64,000 nt of DNA from Helicobacter sp. 12S02634-8 (lineage in GTDB: Bacteria; Campylobacterota; Campylobacteria; Campylobacterales; Helicobacteraceae): the NCBI RefSeq assembly GCF_002272865.1, contig NZ_MLAP01000001.1, positions 62,001 through 126,000 on the forward strand, read 5' to 3'. The translations under genes were made by a program, and so were the position numbers. Shown in pieces: positions 1 through 8,143 of the stretch (positions are counted from its first letter, which is position 1; the number at the start of each line of letters is the position of its first letter). The notes under the pieces were generated by a model. That model ran no database searches. It was not told the origin of the DNA and was given only the letters and a program-made list of their open reading frames with translations.

Positions 1-518
1 AATCGCAAGTCAATGAGGTTTTTAGGGACTTTAATAACGGTTTTAAATATTGGAGATGTCACTTCTTGCCCCTCTTTTTTGAGCCCTCCAGCGTGTATGT
101 CAGTGTCAAAAAATATAGCGAGCATACCACTAGATAAGAGGAATTTAGAGGTTTGAGGGCTTTGATGGTAGATGATGAGGTCTTTTTGGGTATCATAGGG
201 GGTTTTGATTTTGAAATCTAAGGGGTCGCCCACTTCAAAAATCTCTTCTCCTGATACGACTAGCTGGAAATCGACATAAATTTTATGGCTTTCATAAAAG
301 GCATTTTTGGGGTCTTTGCATGAATAGCTTTGCTCAATGGCTTGCAGCCCTCCACCAAGGTCAAACTTACGCTCAAGCCCCAAAGGAGTGTCTAGTATGC
401 GCCGATATATGGGAGTATCTATAGAGCTTGCAGCGTTGAGATAAGTTTGCAAGGCTTTAAGGTTTGGATTTGCTTGGAGTGCGTGATTGAAGGTCTGGAG
501 CTTCCCGATGAGTGCCAT
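1..518 (-). CDS. YhcH/YjgK/YiaL (EbgC-like) family protein, partial
   Basis: The reading frame starts at an ATG read leftwards from 518 and runs off the left edge with no stop, giving about 172 codons. The start has a very G-rich Shine-Dalgarno (AAGGGGGG) a few bases upstream. The translation contains the family pattern RKFDLGGGLQAIEQ, then ESHKIYVDFQLVVSGEE, and a later AIFFDTDIHAGG block resembling the metal-binding histidine region of these cupin-like proteins. Members are linked to sugar or sialic-acid metabolism (NanQ, EbgC), but the substrate cannot be inferred here. The gene diverges from the DUF3943 gene across a long palindrome. Confidence 0.8.
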   Translation of the reverse strand, partial: MALIGKLQTFNHALQANPNLKALQTYLNAASSIDTPIYRRILDTPLGLERKFDLGGGLQAIEQSYSCKDPKNAFYESHKIYVDFQLVVSGEEIFEVGDPLDFKIKTPYDTQKDLIIYHQSPQTSKFLLSSGMLAIFFDTDIHAGGLKKEGQEVTSPIFKTVIKVPKNLIDLR

Positions 519-558
519 TTGTCCCCCCTTGTTGTATTTCGTGTTGTATTGTATCAGT

Positions 559-596
559 TTAGTTTAAATACTTGCATATGCAATCATTTAAACTAA
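559..596. promoter_or_regulatory. Long palindrome between divergent genes, probable operator
   Basis: The outer arms are TTAGTTTAAAT and ATTTAAACTAA, around a perfect 12-base core TTGCATATGCAA. Only the two pairs between arm and core mismatch, so 17 of 19 base pairs match over 38 bases. It lies about 41 bases upstream of the YhcH-family start and about 61 upstream of the DUF3943 gene, where one dimeric regulator could act on both. No T-run follows on either side, which argues against a terminator. The regulator is unknown. Confidence 0.55.
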
Positions 597-656
597 TGCA
601 ATAAAATGAGAGCAAGATTTTGGAAGATATGCAGTTATGGTATATAGTTTAGGAGA

Positions 657-1421
657 ATGGATTTGAGTATCGCTAGATTTTTGTTTGCCATTTGTATGGC
701 TACAATGTTATTTGGCACGCAACTAGAAGATACCCTCAGAGGGGGGCAGACACATCACTCTTATTTGCCTCCATCTAGTTTGAAGCCCTCAAACCACCGC
801 ACAAATAATCCCTATTATTACCTACCCAACAGCAAGGGGCGATACCTTGGCACGAGCATAGGGATTTTGGGCGTGGGGCTTTTGGTCGGAGTTACAGGGC
901 TATATTTAATGCCAGAGAGCGTGACCCATTGGGACAGGGAGCGATTTGGCTTTAGGAGTTGGTTGCAAGATATTCAGATTGGGCCAGCTGTTGATGATGA
1001 TAATTTTTGGCTCAATGGTGTTGCCCACCCATATTTTGGCGCAGTGTATTATATGCAACCTCGTATGGCAGGCTATAGTTGGGCAGAATCTGTGCTTTTT
1101 TCTTTTGTGACTTCGGCGTTTTTTTGGGAATATGGCATTGAAGCTTTTGTCGAGATACCCAGTTGGCAGGATCTGATATTCACACCTGCGATGGGGTCGA
1201 TATTTGGCGAAGTTTTTTATCAATTGACTCGATATATCCAAGGCAATGAGGGGAGACTCTTTGGCTCTAGGGTCTTAGGGCTTGGTATGATTGCTTTGAT
1301 GGATCCTATAGGCTTTCTTGTGCGGGATTTGGGCGTGGGCAAACTCTTTGGTGTGAAAAACCAAAACGCACTGCAAGTATTTGCTTCACCTTTGGGCGTG
1401 GGCTTTAGCTATAGATTTTAA
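657..1421 (+). CDS. DUF3943 family outer-membrane-type protein
   Basis: This protein of about 254 residues has a hydrophobic leader (ARFLFAICMATMLFG), consistent with export. The body carries the DUF3943 signature: DNFWLNGVAHPYFGAVYY, then a W-E-Y-G-I-E block and PSWQDLIFTPAMGSIFGE. The chain ends in YRF, typical of outer-membrane beta-barrels. By position next to pyrB it matches the H. pylori HP1083 family. The Shine-Dalgarno AGGAG at 651-655 is only one base from ATG 657, so the in-frame TTG at 663, seven bases away, may be the true start. Function is not known. Confidence 0.75.
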   Translation: MDLSIARFLFAICMATMLFGTQLEDTLRGGQTHHSYLPPSSLKPSNHRTNNPYYYLPNSKGRYLGTSIGILGVGLLVGVTGLYLMPESVTHWDRERFGFRSWLQDIQIGPAVDDDNFWLNGVAHPYFGAVYYMQPRMAGYSWAESVLFSFVTSAFFWEYGIEAFVEIPSWQDLIFTPAMGSIFGEVFYQLTRYIQGNEGRLFGSRVLGLGMIALMDPIGFLVRDLGVGKLFGVKNQNALQVFASPLGVGFSYRF

Positions 1422-1436
1422 AATTTATAGCACTTT

Positions 1437-1446
1437 GGGGGGGGGG
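1437..1446. repeat. G10 homopolymer tract
   Basis: Ten consecutive G lie 16 bases after the DUF3943 stop codon, in the short gap before the convergent end of pyrB. Such tracts are prone to slippage in Helicobacter. It lies outside any reading frame, so a change in length would affect only RNA 3' ends. Confidence 0.9.
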
Positions 1447-1520
1447 TATTGCTCTGTGTTGCACCACTTATCACTATTTATATAAGGAGCGTGAGAGCAA
1501 GGGAGAGGGGTTTTGGGCGA

Positions 1521-2411
1521 TTATAATAAAAAATGCTCCATCACAGCCATACGGACAGCCACGCCATTAGTGACTTGCTCAAGCACCTTGCACCGAGGGT
1601 CTTTGAGGACTTCATCTTCAATATCTACATTTCTATGCACAGGGCCAGGGTGTAGGATAATGATATTTTTGTCTTTGATCATATCTTTTGTGATACAAAA
1701 ATGATGAGCATAGTCTTTGAGTGAGCCGTATGTCTGGGTATCGTGCCTTTCTGTTTGGGTGCGTAAGCTCATCAACACATCAACTTCTCCTAGCACAGAT
1801 TTCAGGTCAGCTGTTGTTTGTAAATGCGTTGAGGGCAAGAAATGCGGGGGAGCGACCAAAATAATCTCCATACCATAGCGCCCCAAAAGCTCGATATTGC
1901 TATTGGCCACTCGAGAATTTTTGATATCCCCGATGATTGCGATTTTTTTACCCACTAAAGAGGTCTTGAAATGATTTTTGATTGTCAAGAGATCTAGCAG
2001 GGCTTGCGTGGGGTGTGCGTGCGCGCCATCGCCACCATTGATGATAGGGCAAGATACATATTTGGCTAAATGCTCTCCTGCGCCTGCGTTTTTGTGTCTG
2101 ATGATGATGGCGTGGGGTTTCATTGCATTGAGATTGGCTGCTGTATCAGAGATAGACTCTCCTTTTGCTGTGGAGCTTTTGCTCACATCAAGGCGCACCA
2201 CGGTTGCCCCCAGTCTTTTGAGGGCGATTTCAAAGCTACTGAGCGTGCGTGTAGAATTTTCAAAAAATATTGTGACAGCCATTTTGCCTTTGAGTGTGTG
2301 GTGGGGTTCTTCTTCGAGATGAGTGTTGGCTTGGAGATGAGTGTTGGCTTGGGATAAAATCTTATCGATTTCATCTGTGCTCAAGTCAGTTGTTTGTATG
2401 AGGTGGCGCAT
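1521..2411 (-). CDS. pyrB: Aspartate carbamoyltransferase catalytic chain
   Basis: This enzyme joins carbamoyl phosphate to aspartate, the committed step of pyrimidine synthesis, in the cytoplasm. The 296-residue chain has the carbamoyl-phosphate motif STRT at residues 53-56, a downstream KGES loop, and HPTQALLD at about 133-140. Length is normal for a catalytic chain, and no regulatory pyrI follows. Residues 21-32 are a perfect duplication of QANTHL, caused by an 18-base tandem repeat. The order DUF3943-pyrB-lipoprotein-tlyA matches the H. pylori HP1083-HP1086 region. Confidence 0.96.
   Translation of the reverse strand: MRHLIQTTDLSTDEIDKILSQANTHLQANTHLEEEPHHTLKGKMAVTIFFENSTRTLSSFEIALKRLGATVVRLDVSKSSTAKGESISDTAANLNAMKPHAIIIRHKNAGAGEHLAKYVSCPIINGGDGAHAHPTQALLDLLTIKNHFKTSLVGKKIAIIGDIKNSRVANSNIELLGRYGMEIILVAPPHFLPSTHLQTTADLKSVLGEVDVLMSLRTQTERHDTQTYGSLKDYAHHFCITKDMIKDKNIIILHPGPVHRNVDIEDEVLKDPRCKVLEQVTNGVAVRMAVMEHFLL
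2316..2351 (-). repeat. Exact 18-base tandem duplication inside pyrB
   Basis: Two identical 18-base units lie at 2316-2333 and 2334-2351. They encode QANTHL twice, keep the frame, and fall in the N-terminal region before the first carbamoyl-phosphate motif. Confidence 0.9.
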
Positions 2412-2503
2412 AGTGGTTCCATTTCTTTTGTGATAAAATTCAGATATGATTTTAACCTAAGTAATCATAAAACACTCTTGTGCTGGATAAAAATAGGTTC
2501 TTG

Positions 2504-2995
2504 ATGGATAAAAATATTTTATTTGTTTGTATGTTTGTTTTGTTGTCTGGCTGCGTGAGCTATTATTCAGGGGGGTATAAGCCTGATGTGATTGTAGAAC
2601 GCAAGATACAAGCAAGCAGAAAGGGTGAAATCATCAAAGATGAAAAGCCCATTGTAGTGGCAGTAGCCACACATCTCAATGAGGTTGATAATGTTGTGTA
2701 TGGTGGTCGGGAGTATTTTTTTGTCGAGATTTTTAGTGAGCGTCAAGATGTGTTTTATCACGGCATGATTAGTTTTACGCTTTTTGGCAAGCCGCCTATT
2801 TGGGTGCGAGAGATCAAAAAAGATGAATATGATGAGATTTTATCTGCGTCTAATAAATGGAGCAGGACTTTTTTGGTGGCTTTTGATGTGCTCGATCCCC
2901 TTGCTTCAAGAAAGGCAAAGCTAGTGATGGATATTTATGATGTGGGCAAAATCACTTTTAATTTTGCTTATCAAGCTATCCCCATGCAGTTTTAA
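2504..2995 (+). CDS. Small lipoprotein, HP1085-like, unknown function
   Basis: The favoured ATG at 2504 follows an AGG Shine-Dalgarno and gives 163 residues. A GTG at 2480 would add eight residues ahead of the signal. The N-terminus is a lipoprotein signal peptide with lipobox LLSGC, the acylated cysteine being residue 17. The mature part is about 145 residues, mixed alpha/beta by eye, with no motif I recognise. It sits between pyrB and tlyA as HP1085 does in H. pylori. Its stop is three bases from the tlyA start, so the two are probably co-transcribed. It is probably anchored in the envelope. Confidence 0.75.
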   Translation: MDKNILFVCMFVLLSGCVSYYSGGYKPDVIVERKIQASRKGEIIKDEKPIVVAVATHLNEVDNVVYGGREYFFVEIFSERQDVFYHGMISFTLFGKPPIWVREIKKDEYDEILSASNKWSRTFLVAFDVLDPLASRKAKLVMDIYDVGKITFNFAYQAIPMQF

Positions 2996-2998
2996 ATC

Positions 2999-3712
2999 AT
3001 GCGTCTGGATCAGTATCTGCTTGAAAAAGGCTATTGCAAGAGCCGCCAAAAGGCAAAAGAGCTCATCACGCAAGCAAGGGTGTATGTGGGAGGGAAGATA
3101 ATATGCAAGCCTGCATTTTGGATACCTCCAGAGGGGACAGAAGAGGTTGTGGTTGATGTCAAAAGGGTGTTCCCTAGCAGGGCAGGGGAGAAGCTTTGGG
3201 CGTTTTTAGAAACAAGCAAGCTAGAAGTTAGAGGGAAATCTGTGCTTGATGTGGGCTCTAGCACAGGGGGCTTTGCGCAAGCACTGCTTTATAGAGGGGC
3301 GAGGGCTGTGACTTGTGTTGATGTGGGGAGTCATCAGCTAGATACTGCACTGAGAGAAGATCCACGGATTAGGCTTTTTGAGCAGTGTGATATCCGAGAG
3401 TTTCAGACTCAAGAGAGCTTTGATTTGCTTGTGTGTGATGTGAGTTTTATCTCTTTGAGTAAGATTTTGGATTTTCTTATCCCTTTGAGTGCGTGCTTTA
3501 TCTTGCTTTTTAAGCCGCAATTTGAAGTGGGGCTTTGCGCTAAAAGGAGCAAAAAAGGCGTGGTGCTCGATGCAGAAGCTATCAAGAAGCGGTGTTTGGA
3601 GTTTGAGGCTGAGATAGAAGCTAAGGGCTTGCAACTCAAAAATATGCAAAAATCATCACTCAAAGGAAAGGCAGGAAATGAAGAGTTTTTTTTCTATATC
3701 GAAAAACACTAA
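2999..3712 (+). CDS. tlyA: TlyA family rRNA 2'-O-methyltransferase / hemolysin
   Basis: In this family the protein methylates ribose in 16S and 23S rRNA, and it has also been described as a hemolysin. The 237-residue chain starts with an S4 RNA-binding domain (RLDQYLLEKGYCKSRQKAKELI). It continues with an FtsJ-type Rossmann methyltransferase with the SAM loop DVGSSTGGF at residues 84-92. Candidate catalytic positions are the lysine in RAGEKL, the aspartate in CDVSFISL and the lysine in KPQFEVG. Its 3' end overlaps ribF by 35 bases, which suggests coupling. Confidence 0.93.
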   Translation: MRLDQYLLEKGYCKSRQKAKELITQARVYVGGKIICKPAFWIPPEGTEEVVVDVKRVFPSRAGEKLWAFLETSKLEVRGKSVLDVGSSTGGFAQALLYRGARAVTCVDVGSHQLDTALREDPRIRLFEQCDIREFQTQESFDLLVCDVSFISLSKILDFLIPLSACFILLFKPQFEVGLCAKRSKKGVVLDAEAIKKRCLEFEAEIEAKGLQLKNMQKSSLKGKAGNEEFFFYIEKH

Positions 3713-4523
3713 AATCACTAGCATAGCGATGGGGAAATTTGATGGGGTGCATTTAGCACATCAGAAGTTGTTTGAATTTTTGGATACAAATAGCTGCGTG
3801 CTTGTGATTGATAGGCGCAAAGGAGAGTATATCACGCCTTTTAAAGTGCGTCAAAACCTCATCGCACACCCCTCATATCTGCTCCCACTTGAAGAGATTT
3901 ATACTTGGGAGGGAGGGGAGTTTGTCAGATTTTTGTGCGAGAAATTGCCCCATTTGCGCCGTATTGTTGTGGGCTATGACTTCCGTTTTGGTAAAAACAA
4001 AAATTATGGTGCTGATGATCTCAAAAATCTTTTTGATGGGGAGGTTGTGATTGTCCCTGAGGTTAAAATCGGTGAAATCCCCTTGCATTCTAGTATCATC
4101 AAAGAACTCATTGGCTTTGGGGATATGACATTAGCAAACAAGCTTTTGGGACGTTATTATAAACTCTATGGTAGGGTCATATCAGGGCAAAATCTTGGTT
4201 CAAGGGAGCTGTATCCGACTATCAATATCAAAACGCACGCATTTGTGTTGCCCGGAAATGGCGTGTATGCTAGCTTGACACATATCCAATCGAGGGTTTT
4301 TCCCTCTGTATCTTTTGTGGGGAATCGTTTGAGCACTGATAGGAATTTTTCTATTGAAAGCCATGTGCTTGGTGGGGCTATTAGCTTAGAGGAAAAATAC
4401 ATTGGTATTGAATTTGTCCAAAAAATCCGAGATAACAAGCACTTTGACTCTCTCCAAAAGCTCAAAGCCCAAATCGGAGCAGACATCTTGCAAGCAAGCC
4501 ATATTTTAGGGTATTCGGGCTAG
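3678..4523 (+). CDS. ribF: Bifunctional riboflavin kinase / FMN adenylyltransferase
   Basis: The protein makes FMN and then FAD from riboflavin. The 281-residue chain carries the nucleotidyltransferase motif GKFDGVHLAHQ at residues 19-29. The C-terminal kinase domain shows GRVISGQNLGSRELYPTINI and PGNGVYAS. In the kinase motif the usual phenylalanine before PT is tyrosine (LYPTINI), a mild change. It starts inside the end of tlyA. In H. pylori the next gene is tkt; here a permease and a receptor gene intervene. Confidence 0.94.
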   Translation: MKSFFSISKNTKITSIAMGKFDGVHLAHQKLFEFLDTNSCVLVIDRRKGEYITPFKVRQNLIAHPSYLLPLEEIYTWEGGEFVRFLCEKLPHLRRIVVGYDFRFGKNKNYGADDLKNLFDGEVVIVPEVKIGEIPLHSSIIKELIGFGDMTLANKLLGRYYKLYGRVISGQNLGSRELYPTINIKTHAFVLPGNGVYASLTHIQSRVFPSVSFVGNRLSTDRNFSIESHVLGGAISLEEKYIGIEFVQKIRDNKHFDSLQKLKAQIGADILQASHILGYSG

Positions 4524-4551
4524 CCCCCCCACCTCTATTTTCTATTTTTTC

Positions 4552-5817
4552 TTAAAGTTTGCCCTTGAGACCTAAAAATCCCCATACCAATAATGCTAAA
4601 AATGACGCCCCCAAGCAGCATACAAAAAAAACTCCAAAACCATAAAACGCAATCAAATACCCTCCAATAGGCGGGCAGATAATGGCTAAAAACGCCTCTG
4701 TTCCTCCAAGGATACTCCAATCCATCGCACTATTTTTGCCAAAAGAATACTGCATCATCACAGCATAGAGCGCTACAAATTTGATATTGAGCACACAGAC
4801 TGCAAGGATAAAAATACCTATTAAAATCCCTTGGGCGTGGCTTGATATGCCTAGATATGCCCAAATAAAGCCGATAAAAACTACGCACTCTAAAAACAAG
4901 CAAACCATCAAGGTCTTTTTATCCCCCAAACGCCGCCCCCATCTAGCCCCGATGACCCCTCCAGTAATGGAAGCAAAGGTGCTATAGAGCCCAAAGACAA
5001 GCCCTAGAGTTTCTAAAGAAATCTTTTGATCGACCAAAAACACACCAATCATAAACATACCCAGCCTAGCCCCTAGATTGGCTAAGAGAATCAGGGCGAT
5101 TTTATGATAATTTTCTTTTAAGGCAGTTTTGAGCGTTGATTTGAGGGATTTGAGGGGCACAGAGGTAGAGGTAAGGGCAGAGGTAGAGGCGGGCTCAAAA
5201 GAGCTGATAAAAGCTAGTTTATGGATAAAAAAGCTAGGCAGCACAAAAATAGCAATCATACCCACTAAAGCGCTTGTGGCAACTTGAGTGCCATAATGCC
5301 CATAAAGGAGCAAAAACATACCAGAGCCAAATATCGCCCCTATGGCTGCAGCGATCACGCGAATCGCTGTGATGTATGCATAGTGTGTGATGTGTGTATC
5401 AATCCCTGTAGCGCTCAGTGTGATATCACTGATACTCAAAGCCACTTGTATCAAAAAACAAAGCAGACAAAACATCACAAAATCAGAGCCATAATCAAGC
5501 AAAACGCTCAAAGCTACAAGCACAATCAATCCGAGATTAGCGCCAACCATCAGTGTTTGGGTCTTTGTGGGAGTTTTTCGGTAGTTTTGTATATAGGGGG
5601 TATAGAGGATTTTAAGACACCAAGGCAAAAGCACAATATGCAAAAACCAGCCAATCTGCACAGCACTCATACCAGAATCTCTGAAAATACTCGGAAGTGT
5701 CTTGATGACAAACATACCTGCAATCCCTGAGATACAATAAGTAGCAATAAAGTTTGCATAAAGAATCATCGCGATTGATTTTTTGCCCTTAGGGCTTGAG
5801 GGCCATATAGATTGCAT
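4552..5817 (-). CDS. MFS transporter, RhtX/FptX-like siderophore permease
   Basis: This 421-residue inner-membrane protein has about 12 hydrophobic segments. The N-terminal pattern (a LPSIFRDSG stretch, then VQIGWFLHIVLLPWCLKILYTP) resembles the single-polypeptide siderophore permeases RhtX and FptX. A short Ser/Thr-rich cytoplasmic loop sits near the middle. The gene lies 19 bases downstream of a TonB-dependent receptor on the same strand, so a two-gene iron-siderophore uptake unit is likely. AmpG-type muropeptide permeases are a related alternative. The substrate is inferred only. Confidence 0.65.
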   Translation of the reverse strand: MQSIWPSSPKGKKSIAMILYANFIATYCISGIAGMFVIKTLPSIFRDSGMSAVQIGWFLHIVLLPWCLKILYTPYIQNYRKTPTKTQTLMVGANLGLIVLVALSVLLDYGSDFVMFCLLCFLIQVALSISDITLSATGIDTHITHYAYITAIRVIAAAIGAIFGSGMFLLLYGHYGTQVATSALVGMIAIFVLPSFFIHKLAFISSFEPASTSALTSTSVPLKSLKSTLKTALKENYHKIALILLANLGARLGMFMIGVFLVDQKISLETLGLVFGLYSTFASITGGVIGARWGRRLGDKKTLMVCLFLECVVFIGFIWAYLGISSHAQGILIGIFILAVCVLNIKFVALYAVMMQYSFGKNSAMDWSILGGTEAFLAIICPPIGGYLIAFYGFGVFFVCCLGASFLALLVWGFLGLKGKL

Positions 5818-5836
5818 GCACTAGACTTTAGAGGTG

Positions 5837-7945
5837 TTATAGCCGATAAGAGAGCCCAAGACCAATATTACGCAAATCCCCTAAAATCAGCTGCTTGCCC
5901 CCTCCAAGACTCCCTGCGTCATAGCCATAGTTTGCGTATTTTTGGTTGAAAATATTCTGCACATACACACTGAGATTGAGCCCATTTTTCATTTCCACTC
6001 TAATGGAAGCATCGAGCAGGGCATAGGGGTCTTGGGCTAGGGTATTGCTCTCATCAAAATACATTTTAGAGTAAAAATTCCCATTGAGATTGAGGAAAAA
6101 TTTGTATTTTGCAAGACGCACAAACGCCCAGTCGATGTTGGCATTGATCGTGATATCAGGGGCATAGCTTAAGGTATTGTTTTTAAGGCTTGTATGGGTG
6201 ATATAATCAATCGCTTTGATATATCTAGAATGCCCAAAAGTCCCACCAAGTGATATTTGCAAGCTTTCTATGGGAGAGAGATTGACTTGAAGTTCAAGCC
6301 CTTTAGAATCGGTTGTGCCAATATTTTTGAGTGTTTGGTTACCGATGATACCAATGAGGACTTGCTTGTTGGTGGTGTAGATATAATAAGCAGCTGCGTT
6401 GAGAGAGATTTTATTGTCCCAAAATTCGCTATGGATACCGATTTCAGCGTTTTGTGTGTATTCGGGTTTGATGATATCTTTGTCCCCCTCTTTGCTTGTG
6501 TAGAAGAAAAAGCCCCCTGCTTTATAGCCGTTTTGATAGAGGGCATAGAGTCGGATATTTGCGTTGATATCATAGCCCAGGGCGACTTTTGGAGTGAGGA
6601 TATTAGAATCATAGCTATTTTTAAAAGGTGCGAGATAATCCACCATTAGCACTTGCCCATCTTTGTTTTTAAGCATATAGCTAGGATCTCCCTTGCCACT
6701 AAAATGCACTCTGGAAGCATCGAAGCTATATCGCAATCCCAAAGTAAAATCAAAGCCCCAAAATTGCGGTGTTTTGCCCTCACCATAGAGCGCAAAGACA
6801 TTTTTGTCAATCTTTGTCTTGCCATCAATCGGGCTAAAATGCAGCCTTGGTGCAGCTAGGTCTGCGATAGTGATATTGTTTTGGAGATTTTGGAAATACA
6901 ATCCAAATATAGAATACCCGCCTTTTGCATACTGACTCACCAACCGCAGCTCATCAGTCCAAGTCCCCCGTCTTTCGTCCCACGCCCCATAATACAGCTC
7001 TTGCTTATAAAATCTGTCTTGATAGGAGAGGACATTGGTGAGTGAAGTGTTTTTGAAATCAAATTGGAGTTTTAAGGCATAAGTTTGCACATCACGCAAA
7101 AAGTTTGGTATTTGATAAGTTTTGCTGACTTCAAGGCTTTTATAAGCCTTGCTATCGAGAAAAAATCCATCGTGGTGGTCTTTGAGTAGAGAGTCGATAG
7201 AATATTTAAAGAGTGCTTGGAAGCCAGAGTCTTTGGGGGTTAAGGCAATGGAGAGATTGCCTAAGATGTCGTGGCTATCATCAGGGCGTTTGTTGCTGCC
7301 CTCCCTCTTGAGCTGCCCGCTATAGCCTTGATAAGCGATATTCCCGCCCACATAGAGCCAATCCTTGAGTAAAGGAGCAGAGCCAGTGAGTATTGCATTT
7401 TGAGCGAGGGTGCCTACAGAAGTGCTTGCGTGTAAATGTGGGGTATTGCTTGTGATGGGGTTGGTGATGATATTGAGCACGCCAGCTTGGGCGTTCTGTC
7501 CCCAGATTGTGCCTTGAGGGCCCCTTAAGAGCTCAACGCGCTTGACATCTAAAAGCTCTTGTGTGAGAAATGCTGGGTCTTGAGGGATTCCATCAACATA
7601 GATAACTAAAGAGGGGTTGAAATAATCCGTGCTAGAGATCCCCCGAATACTGCCTAGCACATAGCCCGGCCCTGCAGTGGCTTTGAGGACAAATCCGGGG
7701 AGTATTTTGCTTAAATCTTGTGTGGAAAATATTTTCAGATCACCAAGCTTTTTGCCATTAACAAGTGCGATGGAGCCATCAATCTCTCTGAGATTTTGGT
7801 CAAATTTGTTTGCAGAAACAATCTGTGTTTGGAGCAAATAATTTTGCTCTTGGGTTTGCGTTTGGTCTGTTTGTGTTTGTGTTGCGTTGGAGGCAAACAC
7901 CAAGCTTGAAGCAAGGCTTAGGGACTTTATTATTTTGTATAACAT
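5837..7945 (-). CDS. TonB-dependent outer-membrane siderophore receptor, FyuA-like
   Basis: This 702-residue protein has a signal peptide of about 20 residues, then a Gln/Thr-rich spacer and a possible TonB box around QTQIVSA. The plug domain has IRGISSTDYFNPSLVIYVDG and the hallmark VELLRGPQGTIWGQNAQAG. The rest is a 22-strand-type barrel ending in LGLSYRL with a terminal hydrophobic residue. The plug resembles FyuA/pesticin-type receptors. It is followed closely by a siderophore-type permease. It needs a TonB-ExbB-ExbD energiser, which may lie elsewhere in the genome. Confidence 0.85.
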   Translation of the reverse strand: MLYKIIKSLSLASSLVFASNATQTQTDQTQTQEQNYLLQTQIVSANKFDQNLREIDGSIALVNGKKLGDLKIFSTQDLSKILPGFVLKATAGPGYVLGSIRGISSTDYFNPSLVIYVDGIPQDPAFLTQELLDVKRVELLRGPQGTIWGQNAQAGVLNIITNPITSNTPHLHASTSVGTLAQNAILTGSAPLLKDWLYVGGNIAYQGYSGQLKREGSNKRPDDSHDILGNLSIALTPKDSGFQALFKYSIDSLLKDHHDGFFLDSKAYKSLEVSKTYQIPNFLRDVQTYALKLQFDFKNTSLTNVLSYQDRFYKQELYYGAWDERRGTWTDELRLVSQYAKGGYSIFGLYFQNLQNNITIADLAAPRLHFSPIDGKTKIDKNVFALYGEGKTPQFWGFDFTLGLRYSFDASRVHFSGKGDPSYMLKNKDGQVLMVDYLAPFKNSYDSNILTPKVALGYDINANIRLYALYQNGYKAGGFFFYTSKEGDKDIIKPEYTQNAEIGIHSEFWDNKISLNAAAYYIYTTNKQVLIGIIGNQTLKNIGTTDSKGLELQVNLSPIESLQISLGGTFGHSRYIKAIDYITHTSLKNNTLSYAPDITINANIDWAFVRLAKYKFFLNLNGNFYSKMYFDESNTLAQDPYALLDASIRVEMKNGLNLSVYVQNIFNQKYANYGYDAGSLGGGKQLILGDLRNIGLGLSYRL

Positions 7946-7946
7946 C

Positions 7947-7990
7947 AGAATCCTTTGATAAATAAAAATGATTCTTGATTTTATAAAATA
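7947..7990 (-). promoter_or_regulatory. AT-rich promoter region of the receptor gene, possible Fur site
   Basis: Upstream of the receptor start, the inverted pair AGAATC (7947-7952) and GATTCT (7970-7975) flanks the AT-rich stretch TTTGATAAATAAAAAT. GATAAATAAAAAT partly resembles the start of a Fur box. Iron regulation would be expected for such a gene, but the match is weak. Confidence 0.25.
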
Positions 7991-8143
7991 GCAGGCTTGA
8001 TTTCTACTCTAAAAGAATTTTTTACTCCAAACACATAAGGGGAGGGGGCATAATTTCAAAAAGCTCTTATATTTAATGTGTTGCTAAAAATTTACAAGGC
8101 AAAATTACATCATCAATCTTTTAAAACCAAAAAAAGGCTAGTT

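Noticed and set aside
572-583. LexA-type box reading of TTGCATATGCAA
   Set aside because: Does not match known LexA patterns; H. pylori has no LexA to my knowledge. Better treated as the core of the larger palindrome.
906-1241. Reverse-strand frame of 111 codons opposite the DUF3943 gene
   Set aside because: Fully inside a gene with clear family patterns and signal peptide; the reverse translation has no recognisable motif or ribosome site.
5284-5730. Forward-strand frame of 148 codons opposite the MFS transporter
   Set aside because: Cys/His-rich junk-like translation; the reverse strand encodes a membrane protein throughout.
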